From Kangiella shandongensis (lineage in GTDB: Bacteria; Pseudomonadota; Gammaproteobacteria; Enterobacterales; Kangiellaceae), in assembly GCF_020005365.1 (NCBI RefSeq), contig NZ_JACNML010000003.1:62001-126000 (forward strand): a stretch of 64,000 nucleotides of DNA. The letters run 5' to 3'. A program made the translations under genes and the position numbers. The notes under the pieces are model-generated. The model was not told where the DNA came from and did not search any database. It saw only the letters and a list, made by a program, of their open reading frames with translations. This document shows positions 35,583 to 44,664 of the stretch, piece after piece (the stretch's first letter is position 1; each line of letters opens with the position of its first letter).

Positions 35583-35685
35583 CGTCATTCCCACGAAGGT
35601 GGGAATCTTTTAAATAGGCATCCTTAGCAGATTCCCGCCTTCGCGGGCGACCGTAGGAAGTGCCTGTGGTGAATGACGTAGAAAA
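35583..35685. repeat. Composite palindromic intergenic repeat
   Basis: CGTCATTC at the left and GAATGACG at the right form outer arms. Inside are two hairpins, GATTCCCACC-type (TTCCCACGAAGGTGGGAA) and CCCGCCTTCGCGGG. Next to the right arm is CGTAGGAAGTGCCTGTGGT, the reverse complement of a 19-mer at 29940. It resembles small mobile palindromic repeats (MITE or REP-like). Confidence 0.72.
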
Positions 35686-35690
35686 TAACT

Positions 35691-36608
35691 TCAAGCCACC
35701 GATGACAAGCAGCGTTTACCCAAGCTGTGGCAAATAGCGTAGGTCAAATCAGCGCGGTTTAAGGTGTAAAAGTGGAAGTCGCTAATACCCTCTTTAACCA
35801 GTAATTTTACCTGCTCAATCGCGATATGCGATGCTATCAGGCGACTGGTTTCAGGGTCGTCCTGTAAGCCTTCGTACACCTTAAACATCCAGTCTGGAAT
35901 ATCGACCTGGGTAAATTTGGCGAACTTTAAAAGCTGCGGGAAATTGGTTACCGGCAAGATCCCGGGCGTTAGATCAATCCCCAGCCCTTCGGCTTCGCAG
36001 TTGTCGCGGAAGTGTAAAAACTTCTCTGCGCTAAAGAAAAACTGACTGATAGCACGGGAAGCCCCTGCATCCACTTTACGCTTGAGGTTAAGCAAATCAC
36101 TTCGAGCACTGTCTGCTTCAGGATGAACTTCTGGATAGGCTGCCACACTGATTTCAAAATCGTGTAAAGACTTAAGCTTCTCTACCAAATCAGTGGCGTA
36201 TTCAAAATCTCCTGTGTCAGCGCCTTCACCTAAGTCGCCACGCAGCGCGACGATATGCCGCACACCTTTATCCCAGTAATCTTCGGCAATAGCTTCGATT
36301 TCTGCTTCAGTGGAACCAATACAAGTTAAATGTGGTACCGCAGTTAACCCTGTTTCTCGAATGATTTTAGTAATAACATCATGCGTTCGTGAACGCGTGC
36401 TGGCTGCTGCGCCATAGGTCACTGAGACAAACTCAGGACTTAGCGGTTCCAGTTTTTTAATACTGCTCCACAGCGTCTTTCGCATGTCCGGTGTTTTTGG
36501 CGGGAAAAACTCAAAGGAGACATTCACCTTACCGTCTAAATCAGCAATTTGTTGATTTAGAAACTCGGCAATGCGAGCCTCTTCATAACTGGGATCGGAA
36601 CGTGCCAT
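35691..36608 (-). CDS. metF: 5,10-methylenetetrahydrofolate reductase MetF
   Basis: 305 aa. It has the MetF start FEFFPPKTPDMRKTLWSSIKKLEPLSPEFVSVTYGAAASTRSRTHDVI, then HLTCIGSTEAEIEAIAEDYWDKGVRHIVALRGDL and the FAD/substrate region AISQFFFSAEKFLHFRD and TPGILPVTNF. It makes 5-methyl-THF, the methyl donor for homocysteine methylation. The ATG follows the metL stop directly (TAAATG). It is the last gene of metX-metB-metL-metF. Confidence 0.96.
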   Translation of the reverse strand: MARSDPSYEEARIAEFLNQQIADLDGKVNVSFEFFPPKTPDMRKTLWSSIKKLEPLSPEFVSVTYGAAASTRSRTHDVITKIIRETGLTAVPHLTCIGSTEAEIEAIAEDYWDKGVRHIVALRGDLGEGADTGDFEYATDLVEKLKSLHDFEISVAAYPEVHPEADSARSDLLNLKRKVDAGASRAISQFFFSAEKFLHFRDNCEAEGLGIDLTPGILPVTNFPQLLKFAKFTQVDIPDWMFKVYEGLQDDPETSRLIASHIAIEQVKLLVKEGISDFHFYTLNRADLTYAICHSLGKRCLSSVA

Positions 36609-38999
36609 TTAGTACCCCCTTAGCAGGTCGCACAAGTCATTGAGCACACCGCCCGCCGTTACTTCACGTCCAGCGCCCGGCCCCTGAATAATCAGCGGAT
36701 TGGCCTTATACCAGGCGCTTTCGACCTGAAACACGTTATCGCATGGATTTAACGAAGCAAACGGATGTGACTTATCGATAAACTCCAGTTTTAGCGATAA
36801 TTTTTCAGGTGTCAGCGTAGCAATGTAACGCAATAGAGTGTCATCGGCTTTCGCTTTTTCTTGCAAGCTTTGATAATAGTCATTAATGGCGTTTTCTTTC
36901 TGCCAGAAGTCATCCAGATTACCTTGCAAAAGTTCGTCGGAAATAGCCGGTTCAAAATCTTCCGGTGCATCTTCAAAACCAAGTTGCTGTGCCAGAATAC
37001 GGATCTTGCGGATTACGTCGTTGCCCGATAAATCTTCACGCGGATCAGGCTCGGTATAAGCATTGTCCTGCGCCACTTTTAGTAGCTCAGTAAAAGGCTG
37101 TGAGCCATCAAACTCGCTGAATAACCACGACAAAGAGCCAGAAAAAATACCACTCACCTGTTCAATATGATCACCCGATTCATGCAGGTTTTTGATCACT
37201 GCCTGAATGGGTAACCCAGCTCCTGCCGTCGTGTTTTTTTTCCATACACGGTGATGAGCATCGAGTTCTTTCTCAACCGCTTTAGCATACGCTTTATCTG
37301 AGGCAGAAATTTTATTTGCCGAGATAATATGCCATTTATTTTGAGCGAACCTTTTATAGCGCTCAGAAACGCTTTGGCTCGCCGTGGCATCGACAACAAT
37401 CAACTCCCGCCCAGCGTATTGTTCTAACCAGGCAAAAATTTGATCGGTACGGTTATCCTCTCCGTGACTCAAAGCCGACTCCACTTTATTCAGCTCCAGG
37501 CCGTTATGATCGAACACAAAGCGTTTGCTGTTAGCCACAGCCAATATCTGAATTGAACGATTCAAACCATTCGATAGACGCTCATAACCTTGCTCGATTA
37601 ACTCAACAAACTTCTTGCCAATATTACCGTAGCCTAAAACTACCACAGGTACCGTAGGCTCACGATAAAAGAAGCTGGTATGCAAGTCGCGCAGTAAGGC
37701 TTCTGCATGCTGGTCGTCAATCACCACCGACAAGCTGTGACTGTTGTTTGGGTAGTGAATTTCCTGCGTATCAAAGCTGCTTAAGCGTCGAATAAAGCGT
37801 TCAATAATACGCTTATCCTGACGTATGTTCTGCCCTACCAGCGAAATCAACGTCATATTAGAAAGCAATACCGAAGGATAATGCTGTAATGCTTTGATGG
37901 TTGAAGTAACAGCAAAGACATCACTTTTTTCTATATAGAATGTCAGTTTGTGTTGAGTAATATCATAACCATTGACGTAGCTGGCAATGCTCTTTTCAGC
38001 CAACTTCTTTTGGATTCGGCGCGCCTGCAATTCATCAATAGAATGTACACAAACTTTATGCAGCTTTGGTTTAAAGGTTATGGTCTTAACCTGGTTCGTC
38101 GGCGTAATGTCCTGTGATACCACAGTGCCGGGGGCTTCCGGCTGTTCAAAACTTTTAATGTTCACGCGGCCCTTATAGGACAATAACGGTAACACCGTTT
38201 TTTCATGCAACACATTCGCGCCCAGCTCCGACAGAGCTTGCGCTTCACAAAGCGTCAAACTATCTACTAAAAGTGGGTTTCGAATAATTTTGGGATCGGC
38301 CGTATAGATACCATTAACATCCGTCCAAATGGTAATGCTTGGTGCATTGACCAGATAGCCCAATGCCGTAGCGGAAAAATCACTGCCGTTACGTCCCAGA
38401 GTGGTTTTCTTCAACTCGCGATCCAGCGCAATAAAGCCGGTGACAACAAAAGTAGTATCACTTTCAGACTGATACAGATCAGCCAGTGCGTTATCGGCAA
38501 AGGCCTGGTCAAACGGATATTGATAGGTTGCTGTGTTTAATTTTAAACATCGACAACTATCCACTGGTAATGCCTTATGCCCCTTCTGATTTAAAATATC
38601 GGATAAAATCAGTGATGACCACACTTCACCATAGGCCAAAACGTCACTCTGAGAAAAATAGGTGTCTTCTATGCTGCGACAGATACTGATGACATCAGCT
38701 CTGATGCTGTCCAGAATGGCTCGACTGAACTGCGCCTCCTGTTGCAACTTTTCAAAGTAATCCAGGACCACTTGACCATCGGGAATACCACCTTCAATCA
38801 GCGCTAACAGCCAGTTAGTGACATTGCCATTAGCCGATACAACAACCAGATCGCCTTTATCGACTTCATTAATTACAATGTCAGCTACCGCTGCAATAGA
38901 CGCTGCGGTAGCCAGGCAGGTACCCCCAAACTTATGAACCTTGTGCTGACCATTTTTATGAACCAGCTCAGCACCAACAGCAAAAAGATTATCAGCCAT
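36609..38999 (-). CDS. metL: Bifunctional aspartokinase II / homoserine dehydrogenase II
   Basis: 796 aa (E. coli MetL 810). The aspartokinase domain has KFGGTCLATAASIAAV near residue 23, FSATALGYLVNAPSITIWTDVNGIYTADP, and regulatory ACT-like repeats at about 310-450. The homoserine dehydrogenase domain starts near 465 with VVVLGYGNIGKKFVEL (NAD(P) site) and has HIISANKISASDKAYAKAV and GIFSGSLSWLFSEFDG. It catalyses the first and third steps from aspartate to homoserine. I call metL rather than thrA because it is in a met operon. Its ATG overlaps the metB stop by 8 bp. Confidence 0.94.
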   Translation of the reverse strand: MADNLFAVGAELVHKNGQHKVHKFGGTCLATAASIAAVADIVINEVDKGDLVVVSANGNVTNWLLALIEGGIPDGQVVLDYFEKLQQEAQFSRAILDSIRADVISICRSIEDTYFSQSDVLAYGEVWSSLILSDILNQKGHKALPVDSCRCLKLNTATYQYPFDQAFADNALADLYQSESDTTFVVTGFIALDRELKKTTLGRNGSDFSATALGYLVNAPSITIWTDVNGIYTADPKIIRNPLLVDSLTLCEAQALSELGANVLHEKTVLPLLSYKGRVNIKSFEQPEAPGTVVSQDITPTNQVKTITFKPKLHKVCVHSIDELQARRIQKKLAEKSIASYVNGYDITQHKLTFYIEKSDVFAVTSTIKALQHYPSVLLSNMTLISLVGQNIRQDKRIIERFIRRLSSFDTQEIHYPNNSHSLSVVIDDQHAEALLRDLHTSFFYREPTVPVVVLGYGNIGKKFVELIEQGYERLSNGLNRSIQILAVANSKRFVFDHNGLELNKVESALSHGEDNRTDQIFAWLEQYAGRELIVVDATASQSVSERYKRFAQNKWHIISANKISASDKAYAKAVEKELDAHHRVWKKNTTAGAGLPIQAVIKNLHESGDHIEQVSGIFSGSLSWLFSEFDGSQPFTELLKVAQDNAYTEPDPREDLSGNDVIRKIRILAQQLGFEDAPEDFEPAISDELLQGNLDDFWQKENAINDYYQSLQEKAKADDTLLRYIATLTPEKLSLKLEFIDKSHPFASLNPCDNVFQVESAWYKANPLIIQGPGAGREVTAGGVLNDLCDLLRGY

Positions 39000-40182
39000 T
39001 GCTCACCTCCTTCTGATGCTTATCAATATCAAGCTGAATTCGCTCAAAAGCCTGCGTCAGATCTGCCAATAAGTCGTCAACTTCTTCAATACCTACTGAT
39101 ACTCTCAATAGTTGAGAGGTGATACCAGCTTCCAGCTGAGCAGCTTCATCCATTGCTGCATGAGTCATGGTTGCAGGATGACAGATCAAACTTTCCACGC
39201 CACCTAATGACTCAGCCAGTGAGAACAGCTTCAGCTCCCTGATAAACTTGGCAAGCGTGTCTTGATTGAACCTGGTAGTAAACGACAACATGGCGCCGAA
39301 ACCTTGCTGCTGTTTTCGTGCCACCAGATGCCCTGGATGATGCTCAAGCCCTGGGTAATAAACGTTATTTACCAGTGGGTGGTTATCTAAAAACTCTGCA
39401 ATCGCATGAGCATTTTCTTCGTGTTTTTTAATACGAATACCAAGCGTCCGAATACCTCGAGTAGTAATAAAACTATCGAACGGTGATGCGGTAATACCAA
39501 TACAGTTTGCCCACCAGGCAACCTGTTCATGTAACTCTGGTGCTTTAGCAATTACAGCACCGCCGACCACATCGCTATGCCCATTGATGTACTTAGTCGT
39601 TGAGTGAATAACGAGATCAGCACCTAGCTCCAGTGGTTTTTGCTGGATTGGTGATAAAAAGGTGTTATCGACTACTTTAATAACATCATCGCCTGCTTGC
39701 TGACATAATTGTTCAACGTCGACAATTCTTAATAAGGGATTACTCGGTGTTTCTATCCATAAAATACGAGGTTTTTCCTGCAATGTAGCCTGGAAAGCTT
39801 TTGCATCCCCCTGATCGACAAACTTTACCCGACAACCACCTTTTTTAGCTAAAGAAGTAAACAGTCGGTAAGTCCCGCCATAACAATCATGTGGAACAAT
39901 GACCAGATCACCCGGCTCTAATAACTGAGTAACCAGGTGAACAGCTGACATGCCGCTGGAAGTAACCACAGCGCCAACCCCACCTTCGAGTTCAGCCAGG
40001 CATTCAGCCAGAACATCGCGAGTAGGATTGCCAGAACGACTATAGTCGTACTTTCTTGGGCTGCCTAAATCTTCAAACGTATAATTACTCGATAAATATA
40101 GTGGTGGCGTTACCGCACCGTATTGCTGATCGCTTTCGATGCCTGCTCTAACAGCTTGCGTAGCTCGTTGCTGGTTCATCAT
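38992..40182 (-). CDS. metB: Cystathionine gamma-synthase MetB
   Basis: 396-aa PLP enzyme of the Cys/Met metabolism family. It has YDYSRSGNPTRDVLAECLAELEGG, SSGMSAVHLVTQLLEPGD, WIETPSNPLLRIVD, VVDNTFLSPIQQKPLELGADLVIHSTTKYINGHSDVVGG (PLP lysine in STTKY), and ESLGGVESLICHPATMTHA. This matches enterobacterial MetB, which condenses O-succinylhomoserine with cysteine. Its start overlaps the end of metX by 35 bp, and its end overlaps metL by 8 bp. Confidence 0.93.
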   Translation of the reverse strand: MMNQQRATQAVRAGIESDQQYGAVTPPLYLSSNYTFEDLGSPRKYDYSRSGNPTRDVLAECLAELEGGVGAVVTSSGMSAVHLVTQLLEPGDLVIVPHDCYGGTYRLFTSLAKKGGCRVKFVDQGDAKAFQATLQEKPRILWIETPSNPLLRIVDVEQLCQQAGDDVIKVVDNTFLSPIQQKPLELGADLVIHSTTKYINGHSDVVGGAVIAKAPELHEQVAWWANCIGITASPFDSFITTRGIRTLGIRIKKHEENAHAIAEFLDNHPLVNNVYYPGLEHHPGHLVARKQQQGFGAMLSFTTRFNQDTLAKFIRELKLFSLAESLGGVESLICHPATMTHAAMDEAAQLEAGITSQLLRVSVGIEEVDDLLADLTQAFERIQLDIDKHQKEVSNG

Positions 40183-41236
40183 ATTCTCCTAAAATCTTTT
40201 TCAATAATTCTGTTAATTTCTGAAATTCTTTTAAAAAAGCGTCATGACCATAAATGGATTCAAGACGATAAAATTGAGATTGACCATTGACCTTATGCGC
40301 AAGCTTGCGCATCGACTCATAACTGACTAGTCGGTCACTAGGTACGGCTATAAAACTGCAATCACACTCAATTTTTGATGCGTTAACAGCATGAGTATCA
40401 ATTGAATCCAACAATGCAGCATAAGTTTCTATAGTGTTCGAGTTGGCAAATTTCTGACCTTGATGCGCAAGGTAGCTATAAACCGTTTGCTCATAACCCA
40501 CAACTTTTCCTTGGGGAAGCTCAAGCAGTGGGTCTATAAACTGAGCATCAAACACATCATCGGTACGATAAAATAAAATCGCTAATTGGCGGGCCAGAGA
40601 TAACGCTTGGTGTTTTTGTTCAGGCAAGTCGGCCAATTCAAAAATACCTTTCTGTATCGCTCGTATCGCCCTGGCCGTATGGGTGCTTCGATCGCTCGCA
40701 GAAATACAAATCAATTGCTTAATGGCTTCCGGATATAATTCAGCAAAGCTTAAGCCCACCATGCCGCCATAAGAACTGCCAACAAAAGTAATCCTCCCGT
40801 TGAGCTTTAATGTTTTTAACAGGACATTGAGCAACTTAGCTTGATCAGCTGGCGTTAAACTTAGCTCTCGAACTTCGCTCACTGAAGTTTTGACTCTATG
40901 CTGCGCTACATAATTAAAAGACAAGACACAGGTCCTGGTGCAATCTACAGCTTTGCCAGGTCCTACTAAGGGTTGCCACCACCCTTGAGTGTAAGTTGCT
41001 CGGGAATGAGCATTATCCTGACCTGACTTCATCACCTGACAACTGGCCGAAATACCACCCAGCACAACCGTTACTGGTAGGTTTAGATCACCGTACAGGG
41101 CGTATTCAACTTCAACAGGTCGAGCGGGAATACCGACACTTAACTCAGGAGTCGGCTCGAGAGTTACCACGCCCAAACGGCTAGATACCGGCGTTGTTAC
41201 CTCCTCTCTTTTTTCTTGGCTTTTTATTGTCAGCAT
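40148..41236 (-). CDS. metX: MetX-family homoserine O-acyltransferase
   Basis: 362-aa alpha/beta-hydrolase fold. GGISASCQVM near residue 60 is the oxyanion region, the nucleophile elbow is FVGSSYGGMVGLSFAELYPE, and the acid/His part includes VPSDRLVSYESMRKLAHKV and ESIYGHDAFLKEF. The family activates homoserine; in several gammaproteobacteria MetX-like enzymes use succinyl-CoA, and pairing with MetB (an O-succinylhomoserine enzyme) makes that likely here. It is shorter than typical MetX at the N-terminus. First gene of the met operon, directly behind three adjacent met boxes. Confidence 0.87.
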   Translation of the reverse strand: MLTIKSQEKREEVTTPVSSRLGVVTLEPTPELSVGIPARPVEVEYALYGDLNLPVTVVLGGISASCQVMKSGQDNAHSRATYTQGWWQPLVGPGKAVDCTRTCVLSFNYVAQHRVKTSVSEVRELSLTPADQAKLLNVLLKTLKLNGRITFVGSSYGGMVGLSFAELYPEAIKQLICISASDRSTHTARAIRAIQKGIFELADLPEQKHQALSLARQLAILFYRTDDVFDAQFIDPLLELPQGKVVGYEQTVYSYLAHQGQKFANSNTIETYAALLDSIDTHAVNASKIECDCSFIAVPSDRLVSYESMRKLAHKVNGQSQFYRLESIYGHDAFLKEFQKLTELLKKILGEYDEPATSYASC

Positions 41237-41325
41237 ATCGTTAACTCACACCCTCCCATCTCGAGGGATAACTATCTTTCGAAATTCGCCCTAAATGATA
41301 TTGCTGGAATTCAAACAAACCATTT

Positions 41326-41349
41326 ATACATTTAGACGTCTAAACGTAT
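41326..41349. promoter_or_regulatory. MetJ operator (three contiguous met boxes) between metX and metJ
   Basis: Contiguous octamers ATACATTT (5 of 8), AGACGTCT (perfect) and AAACGTAT (6 of 8) sit between the divergent metX and metJ genes, 90 bp before each start. This is the expected position for repression and autoregulation by MetJ with S-adenosylmethionine. Confidence 0.85.
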
Positions 41350-41440
41350 AGAAATCATAACTTGATAATTGTAAAAGTCAAGATGTTTAGGCGGCTGAAT
41401 ATGTGTATAATCCGACTGATCAACAAACTATGAGGTGAAA

Positions 41441-41737
41441 ATGAGCAAAAAGTGGAACGGGGAATTCATTAATCCCTATGTAGAACATGGTGAAAAAAAG
41501 GATAAAGTAAAGAAAATTACCGTTTCTATACCCTTTTCGGTGCTGAAAGTTTTAACCGATGAGCGAACTCGTCGCCAGGTTAATAATTTGAGACACGCCA
41601 CCAATAGTGAACTTCTATGTGAGGCATTTCTTCATGCCTACACAGGCCAGCCTTTACCCACTGACGAGGATTTACAAAAAGATAAGGACGATTACGTCAA
41701 CGATATGATAGAGAAAGGAAAGTCAACTACCGACTAA
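41441..41737 (+). CDS. metJ: Met regulon transcriptional repressor MetJ
   Basis: 98 aa from the ATG at 41441 (GAGGTG upstream), matching E. coli MetJ closely: W-N-G-E-F-I-N-P-Y at the start, [24 protein letters not shown] (ribbon-helix-helix strand and helix), and [26 protein letters not shown]. The MetJ dimer binds tandem AGACGTCT boxes with SAM as corepressor. The C-terminus is a few residues shorter than E. coli (105 aa). Divergent from metX with shared operator boxes. Confidence 0.97.
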   Translation: MSKKWNGEFINPYVEHGEKKDKVKKITVSIPFSVLKVLTDERTRRQVNNLRHATNSELLCEAFLHAYTGQPLPTDEDLQKDKDDYVNDMIEKGKSTTD

Positions 41738-41797
41738 ATAGTCGGTAAAGATATGTAAACGGCTTGGCTTGCGAAAAATCAAAGTGTTAGAATCAGA

Positions 41798-41823
41798 AAG
41801 GTGTGGTTGGTTTGCCACACCTT
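41798..41823 (+). promoter_or_regulatory. Perfect hairpin upstream of the copper operon
   Basis: Arms AAGGTGTGG and CCACACCTT with the 8-nt loop TTGGTTTG, no T tract after it. It may be the operator of a copper-responsive regulator or an mRNA leader structure. It lies 22 bp before the first copper gene start. Confidence 0.5.
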
Positions 41824-41844
41824 AACTTTAAGACATTCAAAGAC

Positions 41845-42219
41845 ATGGCTCGTTTTCTGAAATTAACATACCTGATAATCAGCATACTGATGCTGAACAT
41901 CAGTAGTGCCTCGCTCGGTTCCCTTCAGGACTGCGGCGGCATCATGCAACAGAAAGACATGTCACAGCAGCACGTCATGAATATGGATCATGATGCTATG
42001 AAAAGTCGAATGCAGCATGATACACAGTCAGTAAAAACTGATGATTGCTGCGGTGAATCACATTGTCCTATGACAAGCTGTAGTACACCATCCCTTGTGG
42101 CACCGCCGATGCTGGCAAAAACGAACGAGCCAACATCTCAACAGGTACTGGATCGTTATAAAGACCTGCCTTTACTCTCTGTCCACAGTATTCTCTATAG
42201 ACCCCCTATCCAACTCTAA
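41845..42219 (+). CDS. Small secreted Met/His/Cys-rich protein of the copper operon
   Basis: 124 aa from the ATG at 41845. N-terminal hydrophobic signal (FLKLTYLIISILMLNISSASLG), then a metal-binding-looking middle with DCGGIMQQKDMSQQHVMNMDHDAMKSRMQHD and DDCCGESHCPMTSC. It ends SVHSILYRPPIQL, a tail pattern seen in small proteins found beside copper genes. It probably binds Cu(I) in the periplasm. This is the first gene of the copper cluster, 47 bp from the DUF411 start-site region. The exact family was not recognised with certainty. Confidence 0.72.
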   Translation: MARFLKLTYLIISILMLNISSASLGSLQDCGGIMQQKDMSQQHVMNMDHDAMKSRMQHDTQSVKTDDCCGESHCPMTSCSTPSLVAPPMLAKTNEPTSQQVLDRYKDLPLLSVHSILYRPPIQL

Positions 42220-42278
42220 AGCAATCAATATGTCTCGCACACCACCGTGCTACTTATTAACAGACTTTGGAGTTCAAC

Positions 42279-42788
42279 ATGAAATTAAATGCAATTGTAA
42301 AGCTATCGCTGGCTTTGGTGATGACGTTCAGCTTTGCTGAGGTGCCAGCCTCAGAAACAACAAATACTAGCAACCTAAATGAACTGCATTTAGCGGTTTA
42401 TAAAAATAAAGGCTGTAGCTGCTGTGATAAGTGGGCTAAGCATCTGAATCAAAATGATATTGGTACCACTATCGAAATTAGCTCTAACTTGAGCCAACTT
42501 AAGCAAGAGCTTGGTATCAACTCTCGCCTGGCATCATGTCATACAGCGGTCATCGAACAGGATGAACAACAGTTTGTTTTCGAAGGACATATCCCCGCAA
42601 AGTACATTAAACAGTTTTTATCCAACCCGCCAAAAGGTGCTTTAGGATTATCCGTCCCTGCGATGCCGGTGGGTAGTCCGGGAATGGAGTATCAGGATAA
42701 GTTTATGCCCTACAAGGTTTTCCTTCTACATGACAATGGCCAGGTATCGATCTTTGCTGAAGTCAACGGTTTAGAGGAACAGTTCTGA
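42279..42788 (+). CDS. DUF411 copper-associated metal-binding protein
   Basis: 169 aa from the ATG at 42279, with GGAG 6 nt upstream. Signal peptide MKLNAIVKLSLALVMTFSFAEVPA. The DUF411 core is VYKNKGCSCCDKWAKHL (CxCC motif), then LASCHTAVI, FEGHIPAKYIKQFL, ALGLSVPAMPVGSPGME, and PYKVFLL. Family members sit beside copper-resistance genes and are thought to bind copper in the periplasm. The stop overlaps the next start by one base (TGATG). Confidence 0.9.
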   Translation: MKLNAIVKLSLALVMTFSFAEVPASETTNTSNLNELHLAVYKNKGCSCCDKWAKHLNQNDIGTTIEISSNLSQLKQELGINSRLASCHTAVIEQDEQQFVFEGHIPAKYIKQFLSNPPKGALGLSVPAMPVGSPGMEYQDKFMPYKVFLLHDNGQVSIFAEVNGLEEQF

Positions 42789-44653
42789 TGTCAGTATTCG
42801 ATAAACTACTGAATAAAAGTTTTAATCGCCGTAAATTTGTAACCGGCGCAGCAGCTACAAGCGCTGCCGTCGGCCTGGGCATGAGTGGAAGACTCTTTGC
42901 ACAAGCTGCTGATTATAAGCTGCCACTGGTTCTGAGCGGTGATGAAGTAAACCTCTCCATTGGTTATCAGACGGTGAATCTGACAGGCTCAGAGCGCACA
43001 GCGACTACCGTTAACGGCTCTCTACCAGGACCAACCCTACACTTTAAAGAAGGACAACGGATTAAACTCAATGTTAAAAACAACCTTGCCCACGATGCTT
43101 CCATCCACTGGCACGGCATTATCCTACCCACCGAAATGGATGGCGTTCCTGGCTTAAGTTTTGATGGCATCAAACCGGGCGAAACCTACGAATACGAATT
43201 CGATCTCAACCAAAGTGGAACCTACTGGTATCACAGCCATTCGGGGTTCCAGGAGCAAACCGGGGTTTACGGTGCCCTGATCATTGATGCTAAGGACTCA
43301 GATCCGGTTCAAGCTGATCGCGATTATGTGGTACTACTGTCCGACTGGAGTGATGATGATCCGAATGATATTTACGCCAACCTGAAAAAGATGAGTCACT
43401 TCTACAACCGCCAGGAGCGCACTATGAGCGACCTCTGGTCTGAAGTTAAGAAAAAAGGCGTTGAACAAACCTGGGAAGATCGCGCCATGTGGAATAACAT
43501 GCGTATGAGTGATCGTGATATCTCTGACGTCACTGGATACACTTACACCTTCCTCATGAACGGCGCTACACCAGCCCAAAACTGGATGGGACTATTTGGT
43601 AAAGACGAAAAAATTCGTTTACGGTTTATTAATGCAGCCGCTATGAGTATCTTCGATATTCGTATTCCAGGCCTGAGTATGAAAGTTGTTGCGACCGACG
43701 GTCAGAACATTGAACCAGTTACTGTTGATGAGTTCCGTATTGGCGTTGCCGAAACCTATGACGTCATTGTTGAACCAAGCGCCGACAGCGCTTATACGCT
43801 GTTTGCACAAACGATTGATCGCTCTGGCTATGCCTGCGGTACTTTGACGCCAAATCCTGAGTGGCGGGCCGAGATTCCAGAGATGGACAGGGCACCAATC
43901 TTAGGCCATCGTGATATGGGCATGTCCCATCACGGCAGTATGGATCACAGCTCAATGCAAAATGACTCCATGAATGGCGGTAGTATGAACCACTCGAATA
44001 TGGATCATAACAGCATGGATCATTCGATGCATAAAGGGCTTGGTAAAGCCGGCATGGGTAGCAATAATGAAATCAAGCATGCACCAACCGAGTTCGGTCC
44101 TCACGTTGATATGCGTGCGGAAATGCCACAAAGCGGTCTGCACGACCCCGGGGTTGGTTTACGCAATCATAAAAAGGCCTTAGGACGAAAAGTACTGACC
44201 TACGGTGATATCTACAATTTGACACCAACCATAGACCGGCGCGAACCTGAGCGTGAGATCCAGCTACATTTAACCGGCAATATGAGCCGCTACATGTGGT
44301 CCATGGATGGTATAAAATTTGCCGACGCGGAGCCCTTAATCCTGACGTATGGTGAGCGGGTTCGCATTACTTTGGTTAACGACACCATGATGACCCATCC
44401 CATCCACCTGCACGGTATGTGGAGTGAACTGGAAACCGGGGAACCTGATTATATTCCGCGTAAACATACGATACTGGTGCAACCCGGGTCGAAAATCAGC
44501 TACCTTGTCTCTGCCGATGCGTTGGGACGCTGGGCTTACCATTGCCACCTGCTATATCACATGCCAGGCATGATGCGCGAAGTCCGGGTCGTCAAAGGCA
44601 AAAAGAAACAGCCGATGATGAACCATCATAATCACCACGACAACCACGATTAA
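42788..44653 (+). CDS. copA: Multicopper oxidase CopA (Tat-exported copper resistance protein)
   Basis: 621 aa of the CopA/PcoA type. A Tat signal NRRKFVTGAAATSAAVGLG is at residues 13-31. Copper ligand motifs are HWHGI and HSHSGFQ (N-terminal) and HPIHLHGMW and HCHLLYHMPGMMREVRV (C-terminal). Between domains is a Met/His/Ser-rich segment (about 377-415; repeats of MDHS-like units), the putative Cu(I) sink. The enzyme oxidises Cu(I) in the periplasm. It precedes copB in the conventional copAB order. Confidence 0.95.
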   Translation: MSVFDKLLNKSFNRRKFVTGAAATSAAVGLGMSGRLFAQAADYKLPLVLSGDEVNLSIGYQTVNLTGSERTATTVNGSLPGPTLHFKEGQRIKLNVKNNLAHDASIHWHGIILPTEMDGVPGLSFDGIKPGETYEYEFDLNQSGTYWYHSHSGFQEQTGVYGALIIDAKDSDPVQADRDYVVLLSDWSDDDPNDIYANLKKMSHFYNRQERTMSDLWSEVKKKGVEQTWEDRAMWNNMRMSDRDISDVTGYTYTFLMNGATPAQNWMGLFGKDEKIRLRFINAAAMSIFDIRIPGLSMKVVATDGQNIEPVTVDEFRIGVAETYDVIVEPSADSAYTLFAQTIDRSGYACGTLTPNPEWRAEIPEMDRAPILGHRDMGMSHHGSMDHSSMQNDSMNGGSMNHSNMDHNSMDHSMHKGLGKAGMGSNNEIKHAPTEFGPHVDMRAEMPQSGLHDPGVGLRNHKKALGRKVLTYGDIYNLTPTIDRREPEREIQLHLTGNMSRYMWSMDGIKFADAEPLILTYGERVRITLVNDTMMTHPIHLHGMWSELETGEPDYIPRKHTILVQPGSKISYLVSADALGRWAYHCHLLYHMPGMMREVRVVKGKKKQPMMNHHNHHDNHD

Positions 44654-44664
44654 GGAGAGTCATC

